Notes: generated by a model from the letters alone, not told the origin. Numbered from the stretch's first letter, positions 30,188 through 39,751 are shown. The stretch: DNA of 64,000 nt from Dokdonia sinensis (GCF_003688895.1 NZ_REFV01000003.1:62001-126000); one strand, 5' to 3'. Made by a program: numbers and translations.

Positions 30188-31246
30188 ATGAAAATTTTAA
30201 AAAATATAAAAACTGTCGGAATCACCCTAGCTACAGCTGCAGTACTTATTGGGACTTCTAGTTGTACAGAAGAGGAAAAATTTCCTCTACCATTTGGTGA
30301 AATAGGCGCTGAAATTCCTGGAACGCTACCTAACGGTGCATTTCTTAAGACAATAGAATCGTCATTTACTGTGGATCTGTTTAACTTAGATGGATCAACT
30401 ATAGACCTTCTTTTAGAGGCAAGAGATTCTGACAACGGAAATTTATTACAAGACGTAGACGTATTTGTAGCATTTGCAGATTTAACTCTAGATGATGATA
30501 ATGGGACACCAGACGATCCTTCTGATGACCCTAACTTTTCTGTAAGTGAAGTTATGTTAGAAACCATCCCAGGAAGTGCCTTTACTGCTGGACCTGATGG
30601 ATTTCCTCGAGTATCATACAATAGCTCTGTGACTGATGCAATTGATGCTTTAAGTCTTGATCCAAATTTAATTAATGGTGCAGATACTTTCACCTATAGA
30701 TTTGAATTGAATCTTACAGATGGTACTTCTTGGTCATCAACTAATTCAAACCCAAACATTGCTACTGAATTATTCTTTAGCTCACCATTTCAGTACACGA
30801 CTGAAGTAGTTTGTTTATTTGAAGCAGATGATTTTTTCTCAGGAACTTACTTAATGGAAGAGTTACTAAGAAATGACAACCCTTTCCAAGGAGGTTTTGG
30901 AGATCACTATCCAGATGCTGTTTTAGTAGACATTACTGCAGATGGAACACAGCGTTTCTTTGATTTTACAATTTATCCTGACTCATTTGTATTTGCTCAA
31001 CAAGCTACCATCAATTTGATTTGTGGTAAAATATTCTTTACAACTGATGCAGCTCCTGGAGGATCTCTAGGTTGTACAGGTGGAGCAAACACTATTCAAG
31101 ATATTCACGCTCAACCACAAGCAAACTTTGATTTGAATCTTGAGGATGATGATGTTTTCGAATTTGATGTTTCTGGATTCGGTCTTGATGACGGAGGTTG
31201 TGGTACAGGAAGTTACCCTATGCGCTTACGTTTTACTAAGCAATAA
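30188..31246 (+). CDS. Putative surface lipoprotein, third gene of the SusCD locus
   Basis: A 352-aa protein with a lipobox at Cys26 (GTSSC). I do not recognise a named domain. An Asp-rich run (DLTLDDDNGTPDDPSDDPNF, about residues 97-116) could bind calcium. The C-terminal half has spaced Cys residues (CLFEADDF, LICGK, LGCTG, GGCGTG) and many beta-type segments, as in SusE/SusF-like accessory binding proteins; that likeness is positional, not by motif. It starts 16 bases after the SusD-like gene and is followed by a strong terminator. Confidence 0.75.
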   Translation: MKILKNIKTVGITLATAAVLIGTSSCTEEEKFPLPFGEIGAEIPGTLPNGAFLKTIESSFTVDLFNLDGSTIDLLLEARDSDNGNLLQDVDVFVAFADLTLDDDNGTPDDPSDDPNFSVSEVMLETIPGSAFTAGPDGFPRVSYNSSVTDAIDALSLDPNLINGADTFTYRFELNLTDGTSWSSTNSNPNIATELFFSSPFQYTTEVVCLFEADDFFSGTYLMEELLRNDNPFQGGFGDHYPDAVLVDITADGTQRFFDFTIYPDSFVFAQQATINLICGKIFFTTDAAPGGSLGCTGGANTIQDIHAQPQANFDLNLEDDDVFEFDVSGFGLDDGGCGTGSYPMRLRFTKQ

Positions 31247-31270
31247 TTAAAAAATTAATTAATTATTTTA

Positions 31271-31296
31271 AAGAGGCCGATATATATCGGCCTCTT
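31271..31296 (+). terminator. Terminator of the SusCD trio
   Basis: A 26-base perfect palindrome (arms AAGAGGCCGATAT / ATATCGGCCTCTT) followed by TTTTATATTT, 24 bases after the last stop of the trio. Confidence 0.9.
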
Positions 31297-31310
31297 TTTA
31301 TATTTATTCT

Positions 31311-32045
31311 ATGAGCACAAATCTAGAAATATTTGGCACAAGAGCCATTATAGAAGCCATTCAGGCAGGAAAAGAAATAGACAAAGTCTTTCTACAAAAA
31401 GGACTTAACAATGCACTTACAAGCGAGTTAAATACTCTTATCAAGAAAAATGGGATCAATTTTTCATACGTACCAGTCGAAAAACTCAATAGGCTTACTC
31501 AAAAAAATCATCAAGGAGCTTTTGCAACTATCTCACCTATAGCATATAGAGACTTTGAGACTCTAGTGACACAAACTATAGAATCAGGTGTTAATCCCTT
31601 ATTTCTTTTATTAGATCAACTTTCAGATGTTAGGAACTTCGGTGCCATTATTCGTACAGCAGAATGTACTGGAGTACACGGTATAATTATTCAGAAAAAA
31701 GGAGGCGCTCCTCTCAATGGCGTTGCCGTAAAAACCTCTGCAGGAGCTGCTTTTAATGTACCCATTGCAAAGGTGGACCATATTAAAGATGCTATTTACT
31801 ATTTACAAGGATCTGGCATACAAGTTATCGCAGCAACAGAAAAAAGTAACATCAGCCTTTTTGAAATGGAACTGTCTTCCCCTACTGCCATCGTAATGGG
31901 AAGAGAAGATAGTGGTGTCTCTCCAGGCGTACTTAAAATTGTAGATCATAAAGCTAAGCTACCTCTAATGGGAGAGATAGGCTCACTTAACGTATCTGTA
32001 GCCTGTGGCGCATTTTTATATGAGACCGTTCGGCAGAGATCATAG
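31311..32045 (+). CDS. rlmB: 23S rRNA 2'-O-methyltransferase, RlmB type (SpoU family)
   Basis: The 244-aa protein has an N-terminal L30e-like substrate-binding domain (EIFGTRAIIEAIQAGKEIDKVFLQKG) and a C-terminal SPOUT methylase domain. The three SpoU motifs are present: LDQLSDVRNFGAIIRTAECTG, IVMGREDSGVSPGVL and LPLMGEIGSLNVSVACGAFLYE. The arrangement fits RlmB, which methylates G2251 of 23S rRNA with S-adenosylmethionine; a tRNA target cannot be excluded. It ends by overlapping the rhomboid gene tail by six bases. Confidence 0.88.
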   Translation: MSTNLEIFGTRAIIEAIQAGKEIDKVFLQKGLNNALTSELNTLIKKNGINFSYVPVEKLNRLTQKNHQGAFATISPIAYRDFETLVTQTIESGVNPLFLLLDQLSDVRNFGAIIRTAECTGVHGIIIQKKGGAPLNGVAVKTSAGAAFNVPIAKVDHIKDAIYYLQGSGIQVIAATEKSNISLFEMELSSPTAIVMGREDSGVSPGVLKIVDHKAKLPLMGEIGSLNVSVACGAFLYETVRQRS

Positions 32046-32783
32046 GCCTTCAGTATCATTCAGCTTAGATTCTTTGTACTCATAATGTATCTCTACTTCT
32101 TCTAATGGTTCTTCAGGTTCTATTTCGATAAAATTTCCATTTTCGTCAAACTGTTTCATAAAAGGATCATCTTCGGCATTGTAATCTGGTTTTTCCCAAA
32201 TATATTTTGCAGGCAATGGTACGCTTTCGCGAAAGCGGAATGCTAACAACAACCCCGCAATCAAACCTGCTAAATGACCTTCCCAAGATACTCCAGCTTT
32301 GATAGGTAAGGCACCCCAAATAAGGCCACCATATAAAAAAACTACTACGAGTGAGAGCGCTATAAGTCGATAATGCTTCGCAAAAATCCCCTTAAAAAAA
32401 AGAAAAGAAACCAAACCATAAATAATACCGCTCATCCCAATATGATAGGACGGTCGTCCCAACAACCATGTCCCCAAACCACTTAAGATTAAAATCCAGA
32501 ACAATACCGCCCAGGAAATCTTTTTGTAGAAATAAAATAGGGCCATAGCAAGCACAAAAATGGGAATTGTATTGTGCCAAAGATGAGTGACTCCTGAATG
32601 TATAAATGGCGAAAAAAATATACCGCGCAATCCTTTAACAGTCTGCGGTCTTACTCCATAGGTCGTAAAATCTACATGAAATGTAACCTCCACCCACATT
32701 ACTGTCCATATAACAAGGACAAACAACAGTGGATATAGGACAACACCATAGTAAAACGGAAATGATTCTTCTTCTCTAGACAT
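32040..32783 (-). CDS. Rhomboid-family intramembrane serine protease
   Basis: A 247-aa inner-membrane protein with about six hydrophobic segments. The catalytic pair is visible: Ser118 in HIGMSGIIYG and His170 in WEGHLAGLIAG. HLWHN near residues 67-71 matches the conserved His/Asn of the oxyanion helix. A long acidic cytoplasmic tail (from about residue 195) follows the last membrane segment. One palindrome copy is read as RFRESV (183-188), exactly at the membrane-tail junction. The gene converges on rlmB with overlapping stops. Confidence 0.9.
   Translation of the reverse strand: MSREEESFPFYYGVVLYPLLFVLVIWTVMWVEVTFHVDFTTYGVRPQTVKGLRGIFFSPFIHSGVTHLWHNTIPIFVLAMALFYFYKKISWAVLFWILILSGLGTWLLGRPSYHIGMSGIIYGLVSFLFFKGIFAKHYRLIALSLVVVFLYGGLIWGALPIKAGVSWEGHLAGLIAGLLLAFRFRESVPLPAKYIWEKPDYNAEDDPFMKQFDENGNFIEIEPEEPLEEVEIHYEYKESKLNDTEGL
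32222..32237. repeat. Dispersed palindrome copy 8 (inside the rhomboid gene)
   Basis: Perfect core, read on the minus strand as FRFRES, the third possible reading frame of the palindrome. Confidence 0.9.
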
Positions 32784-32873
32784 TTGATCTAAAGTTTGTC
32801 AAAAGGTAGTCCACAATTTTAATTGCCGTTAAATTGTCAGTCTTAGCCTAGACAAAATACTTATTTTTATACA

Positions 32874-34151
32874 ATGAATATACCCCTAGCTGAGCGTTTA
32901 AGGCCGAAAACTCTTGATGATTATTTGAGCCAACTACATCTAGTAGGACCACAAGGTTCCTTACGAGGCGCTATTGAGGCAGGAGTGATACCCTCATTGA
33001 TACTCTGGGGACCTCCTGGAATTGGTAAAACAACACTAGCAAACATCATCGCAAGCACTTCAAAAAGGCCATTTTACACCTTAAGTGCCATAAGTAGCGG
33101 AGTAAAGGACGTACGGGAGGTTATTGAGAAGGCAAAACAGAGCGGAGGTCTCTTTACTCAGAAAAACCCCATCCTTTTTATAGATGAGATTCATCGGTTT
33201 AGTAAATCACAGCAGGATTCTTTATTAGGTGCAGTCGAAAAGGGTTGGGTTACACTTATAGGCGCCACTACAGAGAATCCTAGCTTTGAAGTAATACCTG
33301 CATTACTCTCAAGATGCCAGGTTTACATCCTGAATCCCTTCGGTAAAGATGATCTTGAAAATTTATTATTTCGCGCTTTAAAAGAAGATGATGAGCTAAA
33401 AAAGAAAAATATCACCCTGAAAGAAACTGAGGCGCTTTTGAGACTAAGCGGTGGAGATGCCCGTAAGTTGCTCAACATCTTTGAACTCATCATTGCTACG
33501 GAATCTTCTTCTGACGTGACAGTTACCAATGATATGGTAATGTCTAAAGTGCAACAAAACACGGTGCTTTATGATAAAACAGGAGAACAGCATTATGATA
33601 TAATTTCTGCCTTTATAAAGTCGATAAGAGGCAGTGACCCTAACGCGGCTGTCTACTGGCTTGCTAGAATGATTGAGGGCGGGGAGGATGTAAAATTTAT
33701 AGCGAGAAGGCTAATCATCTCTGCTTCAGAAGATATTGGAAATGCAAATCCTACGGCGCTTGTGGTTGCTACAAATTGTTTTCAAGCCGTGAACACCATA
33801 GGATATCCTGAGGCTCGTATCATACTGAGTCAGTGTGTCACTTACCTCGCATCAAGCCCTAAGAGCAATGCTTCATATTTAGCAATAGGTAAAGCTCAAA
33901 AATTAGTAAGGGAAACAGGCGACCTATCTGTACCACTACCCCTGCGCAATGCTCCTACAAAACTGATGAAAGATATAGGTTATGGTAATGAATATAGGTA
34001 TTCACACGATTATCCAGGAAATTTTATTGCTCAGGAATTTCTCCCCGAAGAAGTAAAAGGGACCACACTCTATGATCCAGGTGCAAACCCTCGTGAAAAT
34101 GCATTAAGGGAATACCTCAAAAAACAATGGAAGGATAAGTATGGGTATTAG
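32874..34151 (+). CDS. rarA: Replication-associated recombination protein A (AAA+ ATPase)
   Basis: RarA/MgsA (425 aa) is a clamp-loader-like ATPase acting at stalled replication forks. Walker [10 protein letters not shown] is at residues 46-54, Walker [10 protein letters not shown] near 101-109 with Asp104-Glu105, and sensor segment [23 protein letters not shown]. The C-terminal part holds the MgsA tetramerisation region ([34 protein letters not shown]). Its stop codon shares bases with that of the next, convergent gene (TTAG). Confidence 0.95.
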   Translation: MNIPLAERLRPKTLDDYLSQLHLVGPQGSLRGAIEAGVIPSLILWGPPGIGKTTLANIIASTSKRPFYTLSAISSGVKDVREVIEKAKQSGGLFTQKNPILFIDEIHRFSKSQQDSLLGAVEKGWVTLIGATTENPSFEVIPALLSRCQVYILNPFGKDDLENLLFRALKEDDELKKKNITLKETEALLRLSGGDARKLLNIFELIIATESSSDVTVTNDMVMSKVQQNTVLYDKTGEQHYDIISAFIKSIRGSDPNAAVYWLARMIEGGEDVKFIARRLIISASEDIGNANPTALVVATNCFQAVNTIGYPEARIILSQCVTYLASSPKSNASYLAIGKAQKLVRETGDLSVPLPLRNAPTKLMKDIGYGNEYRYSHDYPGNFIAQEFLPEEVKGTTLYDPGANPRENALREYLKKQWKDKYGY

Positions 34152-34978
34152 TTTACTTCTATAAATCGCATAGTTACCATACCTACGCCTTTTATCTCCC
34201 TGTTAATTAGAAATTCGTCACCAGAAATCCTACCCTCTCCAGAAAAGTCTGTGGTTTCAACCAAAAACACATTTGAATTTTTAAGTCGTGCGGCTCCTAT
34301 CTCTTTTGTACCGTCAAAAACTATAAAATTACCACCAGCTTGAACTAACTTATAGTCACTGTTTTCGCTCACGAAAACCCGCACAGCTTCACTGGAGTCA
34401 GCGTTAGTGACGATTTCGTCAATATGTTCCTTGTTTATATCTGGAACCTCGATTACCTCTTGAATTTCTTTTTTATCATCGGGCTTAGAAATAGCGCTTT
34501 GCATCTCTGTTTCGGCCGTATCTGAACTTGTAGTCTTTTTGTCATTACCAGGCTCGTATTTATAATTCAGGGCTTCTATAGATAGAAAAGCCTCCCGGAG
34601 CGCCTCGTGATAGGACTCTTTATAACGTTTATCTTTACTATCTCCTTCTTCAGAAGTATAAACTACAATATTATTACAGTCCCTTAGCACAACTTTTAGT
34701 TTTGTCCTTAAAAATCCGGAATTCCCAATCACATCAGCATAAAGTACATCACAACGATTATCAAGAACGTAAGCAGGAGCTTCTAGCCCACCCTTATAAG
34801 CATCGAATCCATACTTTTTAAATAAGAACACCGTAAGTGAGTTCACCTGAAATTCGTCCGGACTTTTTAAAAATTCAAACTGATTGGGAACAAGAACATA
34901 CTTATAATTATTTACGCTTTGCGCGAAAATGGAATTACCTATAAAAAAAGCAAATAAAATGGTGTAGAAAATCTTCAT
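34148..34978 (-). CDS. Secreted protein of unknown function
   Basis: A 276-aa protein with a signal peptide (about 19 residues, ending FAQS) and no domain I can name. The first half (NNYKYVLVPNQFEFLKSPDEFQVNSLTVFLFKKYGF) is reminiscent of proteins conserved in Flavobacteriaceae without known role. A charged, Asp/Glu-rich linker at about residues 148-195 joins it to a C-terminal beta-rich part (YKLVQAGGNFIVFDGTKEIGAARL). It lies five bases after the DUF5723-type gene, so the two probably share a transcript and an envelope-related role. Confidence 0.7.
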   Translation of the reverse strand: MKIFYTILFAFFIGNSIFAQSVNNYKYVLVPNQFEFLKSPDEFQVNSLTVFLFKKYGFDAYKGGLEAPAYVLDNRCDVLYADVIGNSGFLRTKLKVVLRDCNNIVVYTSEEGDSKDKRYKESYHEALREAFLSIEALNYKYEPGNDKKTTSSDTAETEMQSAISKPDDKKEIQEVIEVPDINKEHIDEIVTNADSSEAVRVFVSENSDYKLVQAGGNFIVFDGTKEIGAARLKNSNVFLVETTDFSGEGRISGDEFLINREIKGVGMVTMRFIEVN

Positions 34979-34983
34979 CGTTA

Positions 34984-36375
34984 TTAATCTGGTTCAAAGG
35001 TGAACTGAAAGCCCAACTGCAAAGAAGCATTGTAAGCTTTGGCAAGGTTGGGATAGTCCAGTAAATTATCAGCGGCAAGATAAACATTAAAATTCTTAAT
35101 ATTTGCCGAAAGCAACAGGCCTACATTGCGCTTTGAAAATGCGTCGAGTGTATAGGTTAGTTTTGTTCTGAGTAGGCGATTCCATCGTCTATCATAATAG
35201 GCAGTTAAGGCACTGTTTATTGCTCTGGGCCTCTTTATAGCAAAGAATTGAAGACCGACATTACTCTCATATTGGTTCTTGCCACCATTAGTACAGTCGC
35301 AGTCTCCAAATAGATTCTTACCAAATCCATAATTCAAACCGGCATTCGCCTTAATCGGCCTCCAGGTTGTGTAATTAACCTGCAAAGAATCGTTGAATGG
35401 CAACTGCTCCTCAATCTCATCTTCAAGGTTCTCCCAATACGGCGTTGTCGCGGTGCCGTCAAGAACTTGAGGAAAGATAAATTCTATTCCTTGCAAGTCA
35501 TAACTTCCCGTAAGTTCATAATTATTAACGTCGTCGCGATGAAATACGGCACCTATATCTAAAAGACTTCCGCTAGCCGTCCACTTTTCTGACAATGTAT
35601 AAGTGCCCCCTACATCCAGACCTATTCCTAAATTTTTGCTTAGAATTGCTCGTGCTACGGGGCTCGCTTCCTGTTCTATTATTGAGACTAATCCAGAAGT
35701 ATTAGCTCGGACACTGGCATTTTGAACTTCGTGACTATAAAAATTATCTCCTTCGGGGGTTGTTCTAGTTATAAACTGCCCTCTGTTATTTGTACTATTT
35801 ACATTTACAATACTCGAGTACAGCTTAATTCTGGCTCCTAAACGTAGTTTCTTAGAAACCTGCTTATTTACTCCAAAGTGGTATACTGTAAGTGCTTCTG
35901 CAGCTACCGAAAGATCATTGAACTCAAAAGGAACATCGATATATGAAGCATTTCCTTCGTATGCCAAGATGGCTAAATCCCTAGGAAAATAAACTATCGC
36001 ATCCAACTCTTGATAAACACCACCCGAATAATAAATGTCCTTGAATCTAGGTTTCCATCCAAAAGAAGCTATCTCGATTTGTTCGTTTACGGTAAAGAAA
36101 TCCTTATCTGAAAGATTAAAAATAGCATCTCTTACTCTCGCATTAAAATCACCACCTTCCTGAAAAATATCGTAAACACTTATCCCAGATGATCCAGCAC
36201 TTAGAGAAAATCCGGAGAAAAATGGAATTCCAATATGTTTTTCAAAGCTGTGAGAAGCACCAGGATTAAGCAATAAAGTCTGAGGTAAGTTATCTACATT
36301 ATAGAGTAATTGCTTATTCTGCCCTAAAACATTAAAACCTAGGCATAAGATAAAAAGATATACTAGCTGTCTCAT
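34984..36375 (-). CDS. DUF5723-type outer-membrane barrel protein
   Basis: A 463-aa protein with a signal peptide (ending FNVLGQ) and a beta-barrel pattern throughout, ending LQLGFQFTFEPD. The opening LLYNVDNLPQTLLLNPGASHSFEKHIGIPFFSGFSLSAGSSG is typical of the DUF5723 family, a PorP/PorV-like group in Bacteroidota. Function unknown; a structural or transport role in the outer membrane is likely. It forms a tight cluster with the lipoprotein gene two bases upstream and the secreted protein downstream. Confidence 0.78.
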   Translation of the reverse strand: MRQLVYLFILCLGFNVLGQNKQLLYNVDNLPQTLLLNPGASHSFEKHIGIPFFSGFSLSAGSSGISVYDIFQEGGDFNARVRDAIFNLSDKDFFTVNEQIEIASFGWKPRFKDIYYSGGVYQELDAIVYFPRDLAILAYEGNASYIDVPFEFNDLSVAAEALTVYHFGVNKQVSKKLRLGARIKLYSSIVNVNSTNNRGQFITRTTPEGDNFYSHEVQNASVRANTSGLVSIIEQEASPVARAILSKNLGIGLDVGGTYTLSEKWTASGSLLDIGAVFHRDDVNNYELTGSYDLQGIEFIFPQVLDGTATTPYWENLEDEIEEQLPFNDSLQVNYTTWRPIKANAGLNYGFGKNLFGDCDCTNGGKNQYESNVGLQFFAIKRPRAINSALTAYYDRRWNRLLRTKLTYTLDAFSKRNVGLLLSANIKNFNVYLAADNLLDYPNLAKAYNASLQLGFQFTFEPD

Positions 36376-36377
36376 AG

Positions 36378-36938
36378 TTACAAGTCAGAGAATTCCAGCG
36401 TGTACACTGCCTTACTCTTATGTCCGAGTGTACCTTCTAAAGGCTGTCCATTGGGCTGGAGGGTCAATTCAATAAACATCTTTATCGCATTCTTAATAGA
36501 ATCTAGCTCTGGTGCAATAACGATTTCTGTAAATTGAGTAGTTTCTATTTCCCCATTTAATGAGGGGTCTACTTCAAAAGAGGTCTCATATAGAATATCG
36601 TCCTGCTCATTAAGAAACACGGCGCGATTAAAAAAGCCTTGAGAGAATGTATTCTCATATTGAAATAAAAAGTCAATCTGTACTAGATTGTCTTGAATGA
36701 AGGTGTCGTCCAGAAACTCTAAACGCGTAGTATCTCTAATCACTAGAATGACCTCCTCTGTAACCACGTCTACAAAGTTGGAGGTGTCAAGATCAAAAAA
36801 GATAAGGTCTAGGTCCACTTTTTGAGTAGTGGCAAAATCGTCTGCTTGTTCAAAATCAACATCTTTCACACAAGAGACTGATGCAAACGACAGTGCAATA
36901 AGTAATAGCCAAAATGTACCTTTTAAAAGGTAATTCAT
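36378..36938 (-). CDS. Putative lipoprotein
   Basis: A 186-aa protein with a lipobox at Cys23 (SFASVSC). No domain recognised. The body is predicted beta-rich and acidic, with repeated Asp/Glu and Thr/Val strands (FDLDTSNFVDVVTEEVILVIRDTTRLEF). It is followed after two bases by the DUF5723-type gene; the pairing of a small lipoprotein with a barrel suggests a shared envelope complex. Confidence 0.65.
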   Translation of the reverse strand: MNYLLKGTFWLLLIALSFASVSCVKDVDFEQADDFATTQKVDLDLIFFDLDTSNFVDVVTEEVILVIRDTTRLEFLDDTFIQDNLVQIDFLFQYENTFSQGFFNRAVFLNEQDDILYETSFEVDPSLNGEIETTQFTEIVIAPELDSIKNAIKMFIELTLQPNGQPLEGTLGHKSKAVYTLEFSDL

Positions 36939-36983
36939 ACTTAGGGGGTTTACTCTTTAACGCCCCATTTTCCTACAATATTG

Positions 36984-37670
36984 CTAGAGGTATTTTTTAA
37001 TCTCCAGAAGATGGTCTACAAATAACTGCTCTTTTGGCAATATTGCCTTATGATAGTTAAAGCATATACTGGGCATCCCCACTCCTATTGCTCCTAGAAT
37101 ATCTGCTTCGTATGTATCACCTATCATAACGCTGCTAGAAGCAACAGCCCCAGCGTCATTCATCGCTTTATGAAAGACTTTAGGATTAGGTTTTTTAACA
37201 CCGGCCGACTCAGATGTGGTAACGGTATTAAAGAAATAATCAATTTTAGAGTTTACGAGTTTCTTGGTCTGTACTTCTTCAAAACCATTTGTGATAATGT
37301 GAAGTTCATACTTTTGTTTGAGATACTCGAGAAGTTCTGTCGCTCCGTCAAAAAGATGATTGTTGTCGGGTAAATACGTAATGTAATCTTCGGCGAGGGT
37401 GTTTATAAGATCATCAGATAAAGATACTTTGAGGGTATCAAAACTTTTTTTTAACCTTCCGTAGCGTAACTGTTTTTTTGTCACGCGTTCTTCTCGATAC
37501 CATTTCCAGTACTGAAAATTGATAGGTTCGTAGATTTTAAGAAACTGCTTTAAATCTACTTCAATGTTATGGAGTGAGAAAATTTTCGCGTAAGCGTAAC
37601 CTGAGTTTTTATCAAAATCCCAAAGCGTGTGATCTAAATCAAAAAAAACGTGTTCTATATTTTTAAGCAT
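36984..37670 (-). CDS. yjjG: YjjG-family HAD nucleotidase
   Basis: A 228-aa haloacid dehalogenase-type phosphatase. HAD motif I is FFDLDHTLWDF (residues 9-19), motif II IITNGFE, motif III Lys in KKPNPKVF and motif IV GDTYEADILGA. The DHTLWDF variant and length match YjjG, which dephosphorylates non-canonical pyrimidine nucleotides and dUMP/dTMP and so cleans the nucleotide pool. It overlaps the upstream gene by eight bases. Confidence 0.88.
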   Translation of the reverse strand: MLKNIEHVFFDLDHTLWDFDKNSGYAYAKIFSLHNIEVDLKQFLKIYEPINFQYWKWYREERVTKKQLRYGRLKKSFDTLKVSLSDDLINTLAEDYITYLPDNNHLFDGATELLEYLKQKYELHIITNGFEEVQTKKLVNSKIDYFFNTVTTSESAGVKKPNPKVFHKAMNDAGAVASSSVMIGDTYEADILGAIGVGMPSICFNYHKAILPKEQLFVDHLLEIKKYL

Positions 37671-38946
37671 CTCGCAGTACTATAGTTTTTAATAATTCCT
37701 TACCCTTAGGATAGATGACAGAGGTGTTCGTAAATCCTATAATAAAATACCCATTCACTGCTTTTGCCTCTTGATAAAGGGACCGTATAGTAACCATATC
37801 TATGGTACCTCTGCGCTCATCTACCAGTAACCTGTCCTCTGAACAGGTAGGATAAAGAATCAATGGTGTTTGGATTTCATAGTCGAGGTCATAAAAAAGA
37901 AATGGGCTACAAGTCCCTGCTCTAAAACCGCTATGCGTCGCATAATGCATACTGTAATCTTCAACAATTTCCTGATCTATGCAATTGCGATAGGTCTCTG
38001 GCAAGTGAATCAAATTATGTGTAATAGCTACTTGATCAAGACTACGGTTTACAATGTCTTCAAGCCTACGGCGCTCCACCTTGAGCATAGGTAGGGACTG
38101 AACAGCGCCCTTAGAAATCATAAGACCCACCTTACTATAATCTGCCACCATCTTAATGAGTGACTGGAACGTGGATTTACTATGTTTCACATTGCGACTC
38201 TCTTCTGAAAAATCACCAAGTTCAAAGAAAAATTGAATTTTTGTTGTGGTCTGTTTCTGGATATTAATAAACCAAGTAAAAGAATCATAAGGATCTTTGC
38301 GAGCACCTAGGAGTACCTGCAATCGGTCAAAATTACGTCTCAATCTAAAATTGAAGAAATCACTGAAAAATCCCCCCAACGTTCTGAGCAATCCTAATTT
38401 TCTAAAAGCATATGCCTGAGGCACCTTTACCAGCACCTTTTCCCTAAACAATCGCTCAGGAATGACAAAATCTTTAAAGTGCCTCTTGAATAAATACTCT
38501 AAGCGCTGCACCCATATATCTACTACGGGACGGTGCAAGAAATGGTTTTGAAGCGCAAGACTCTCTGACGCAGGGTATCTTCCCAGCTCATCTTTTACAT
38601 GTGGCAGATATTCCTCATACCTACTTAGTAGGTAAAAAGTTGCCGCAAAAATATCATAAGGCATCGCACTCATCTCACCTACTTGAAAAAAGCAAGGTAC
38701 CCCATTCCAGTCTGAGACCTTTATGGACGCATCTGTTATTCCCTGTTCAAAAAGTAAATCTGTACTTTTAAAATGGAGCTCGTTGCCCAGTTGCTTTTGG
38801 GTATAGGAAATTTTTGGACCCTCGTGAGCCACGACCTCCTCCACTTTTGAGGTAAATGAAACCGGAAGCCCAAGCATTCTTGTAAAAATATGCTTAAAGG
38901 TGTAGCTTATTCTAGGTGTGATTTTGTGCGTGTAAACGAGCAGCAT
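37663..38946 (-). CDS. Polysaccharide deacetylase-like protein (DUF7033 type), active site possibly lost
   Basis: The 427-aa protein matches, as I recall the family, flavobacterial proteins with an N-terminal DUF7033 region (YTFKHIFTRMLGLPVSFTSKVEEVVAHEGPKISYT; SAMPYDIFAATFYLLSRYEEYLPHVKDELGRY). Their C-terminal part is a NodB-like deacetylase, here FFELGDFSEES... and TYRNC...EDYSMHYATHSGFRAGTCSPFLFYDLD. In homologues the metal site usually contains an IHPS-type segment; here the matching place reads GLMISKGA, so catalysis is doubtful. It overlaps the YjjG gene and may act in cell-envelope or capsule metabolism. Confidence 0.7.
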   Translation of the reverse strand: MLLVYTHKITPRISYTFKHIFTRMLGLPVSFTSKVEEVVAHEGPKISYTQKQLGNELHFKSTDLLFEQGITDASIKVSDWNGVPCFFQVGEMSAMPYDIFAATFYLLSRYEEYLPHVKDELGRYPASESLALQNHFLHRPVVDIWVQRLEYLFKRHFKDFVIPERLFREKVLVKVPQAYAFRKLGLLRTLGGFFSDFFNFRLRRNFDRLQVLLGARKDPYDSFTWFINIQKQTTTKIQFFFELGDFSEESRNVKHSKSTFQSLIKMVADYSKVGLMISKGAVQSLPMLKVERRRLEDIVNRSLDQVAITHNLIHLPETYRNCIDQEIVEDYSMHYATHSGFRAGTCSPFLFYDLDYEIQTPLILYPTCSEDRLLVDERRGTIDMVTIRSLYQEAKAVNGYFIIGFTNTSVIYPKGKELLKTIVLRDA

Positions 38947-38960
38947 CTGGAGGGTAAAAA

Positions 38961-39662
38961 TTACAGTATGCCTTCATCGGCAAAGCTAAAATACGTCTTT
39001 TCGGTTACAATAATGTGGTCCAGGACTTTGATATCAAGACTCTCGCCTGCTGTTTTGAGTTTTTGGGTAATTTGCCTGTCAGCCTGACTGGGTTTTAAAG
39101 TTCCAGAGGGGTGGTTATGCCCCAGCACGATAGCAACTGCTCCTAGCTCTAGCGCTGTCTTAAGTGCGAGACGTACATCCACAAGTGTTCCCGTGATACC
39201 TCCTTTGCTCAATTGCTTTTTATCAAGAACCTTGTTCGAATTATTGAGATAAATAACCCAAAATTCCTCGTGTGCAAGGTCGCCTATGATAGGTTGTAAA
39301 ATGCTATAAGCGGTTTCACTTGAAGAAATACGCTTTCGCGAAAGCGTATCACCACCACTTCTCCTCCTCCCAAGTTCAAGCGCCGCGGCAATACTTACAG
39401 CTTTTGCCTCTCCTATCCCCTTAAACTTCATCAAGTCCTTAATAGTAAGCTTTCCCAGTTCCATCAAGTTATTCTCTACCGAAGCAAGAATGCGCTTGCT
39501 TAGACTCACAGCACTCTCATTACGACTGCCAGACCCTATTAATATGGCTATTAGTTCTGCATCGCTAAGTGCTGTTCTTCCCTTATTGAGTAGTTTCTCG
39601 CGGGGGCGGTCATCTTCTGACCAGTTTTTAATAGAAAAGGATTGCGGTAATTCTTCTGACAT
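38961..39662 (-). CDS. radC: RadC-family JAB/MPN domain protein
   Basis: The 233-aa protein has an N-terminal helix-hairpin-helix part (LMKFKGIGEAKAVSIAAALELGRR) and a C-terminal JAMM metalloprotease-like domain with HNHPSG at residues 182-187 and Asp195. The name is historical; a DNA-repair role has been questioned and the family function is unsettled. The start is the ATG at 39662 (MSEELPQSFSIKNWSEDDRPREKL); the frame extends 27 codons further but without family likeness. A palindrome copy is read as DTLSRKRIS at about 105-113, in the linker between the two domains. Confidence 0.92.
   Translation of the reverse strand: MSEELPQSFSIKNWSEDDRPREKLLNKGRTALSDAELIAILIGSGSRNESAVSLSKRILASVENNLMELGKLTIKDLMKFKGIGEAKAVSIAAALELGRRRSGGDTLSRKRISSSETAYSILQPIIGDLAHEEFWVIYLNNSNKVLDKKQLSKGGITGTLVDVRLALKTALELGAVAIVLGHNHPSGTLKPSQADRQITQKLKTAGESLDIKVLDHIIVTEKTYFSFADEGIL
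39328..39349. repeat. Dispersed palindrome copy 9 (inside radC)
   Basis: 22-bp perfect palindrome, core extended by ATA/TAT, read as TLSRKRI on the minus strand. Confidence 0.9.
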
Positions 39663-39751
39663 AGAAATTAAAGATAATACTTTACCTTTAATGGCGACTA
39701 TGGTGTATTTACAAATCATAGAATAACTCGAACCAATACGCAACCTGACCT

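Noticed and set aside
30475-30540. EF-hand calcium site in the third SusCD-locus lipoprotein
   Set aside because: The Asp-rich run has no proper DxDxDG spacing and no helix-loop-helix; noted only as possible metal binding.
30094-30693. Open frame of 199 codons on the minus strand
   Set aside because: Antisense to the SusD-like and third lipoprotein genes; Ser-rich low-complexity translation, no family features.
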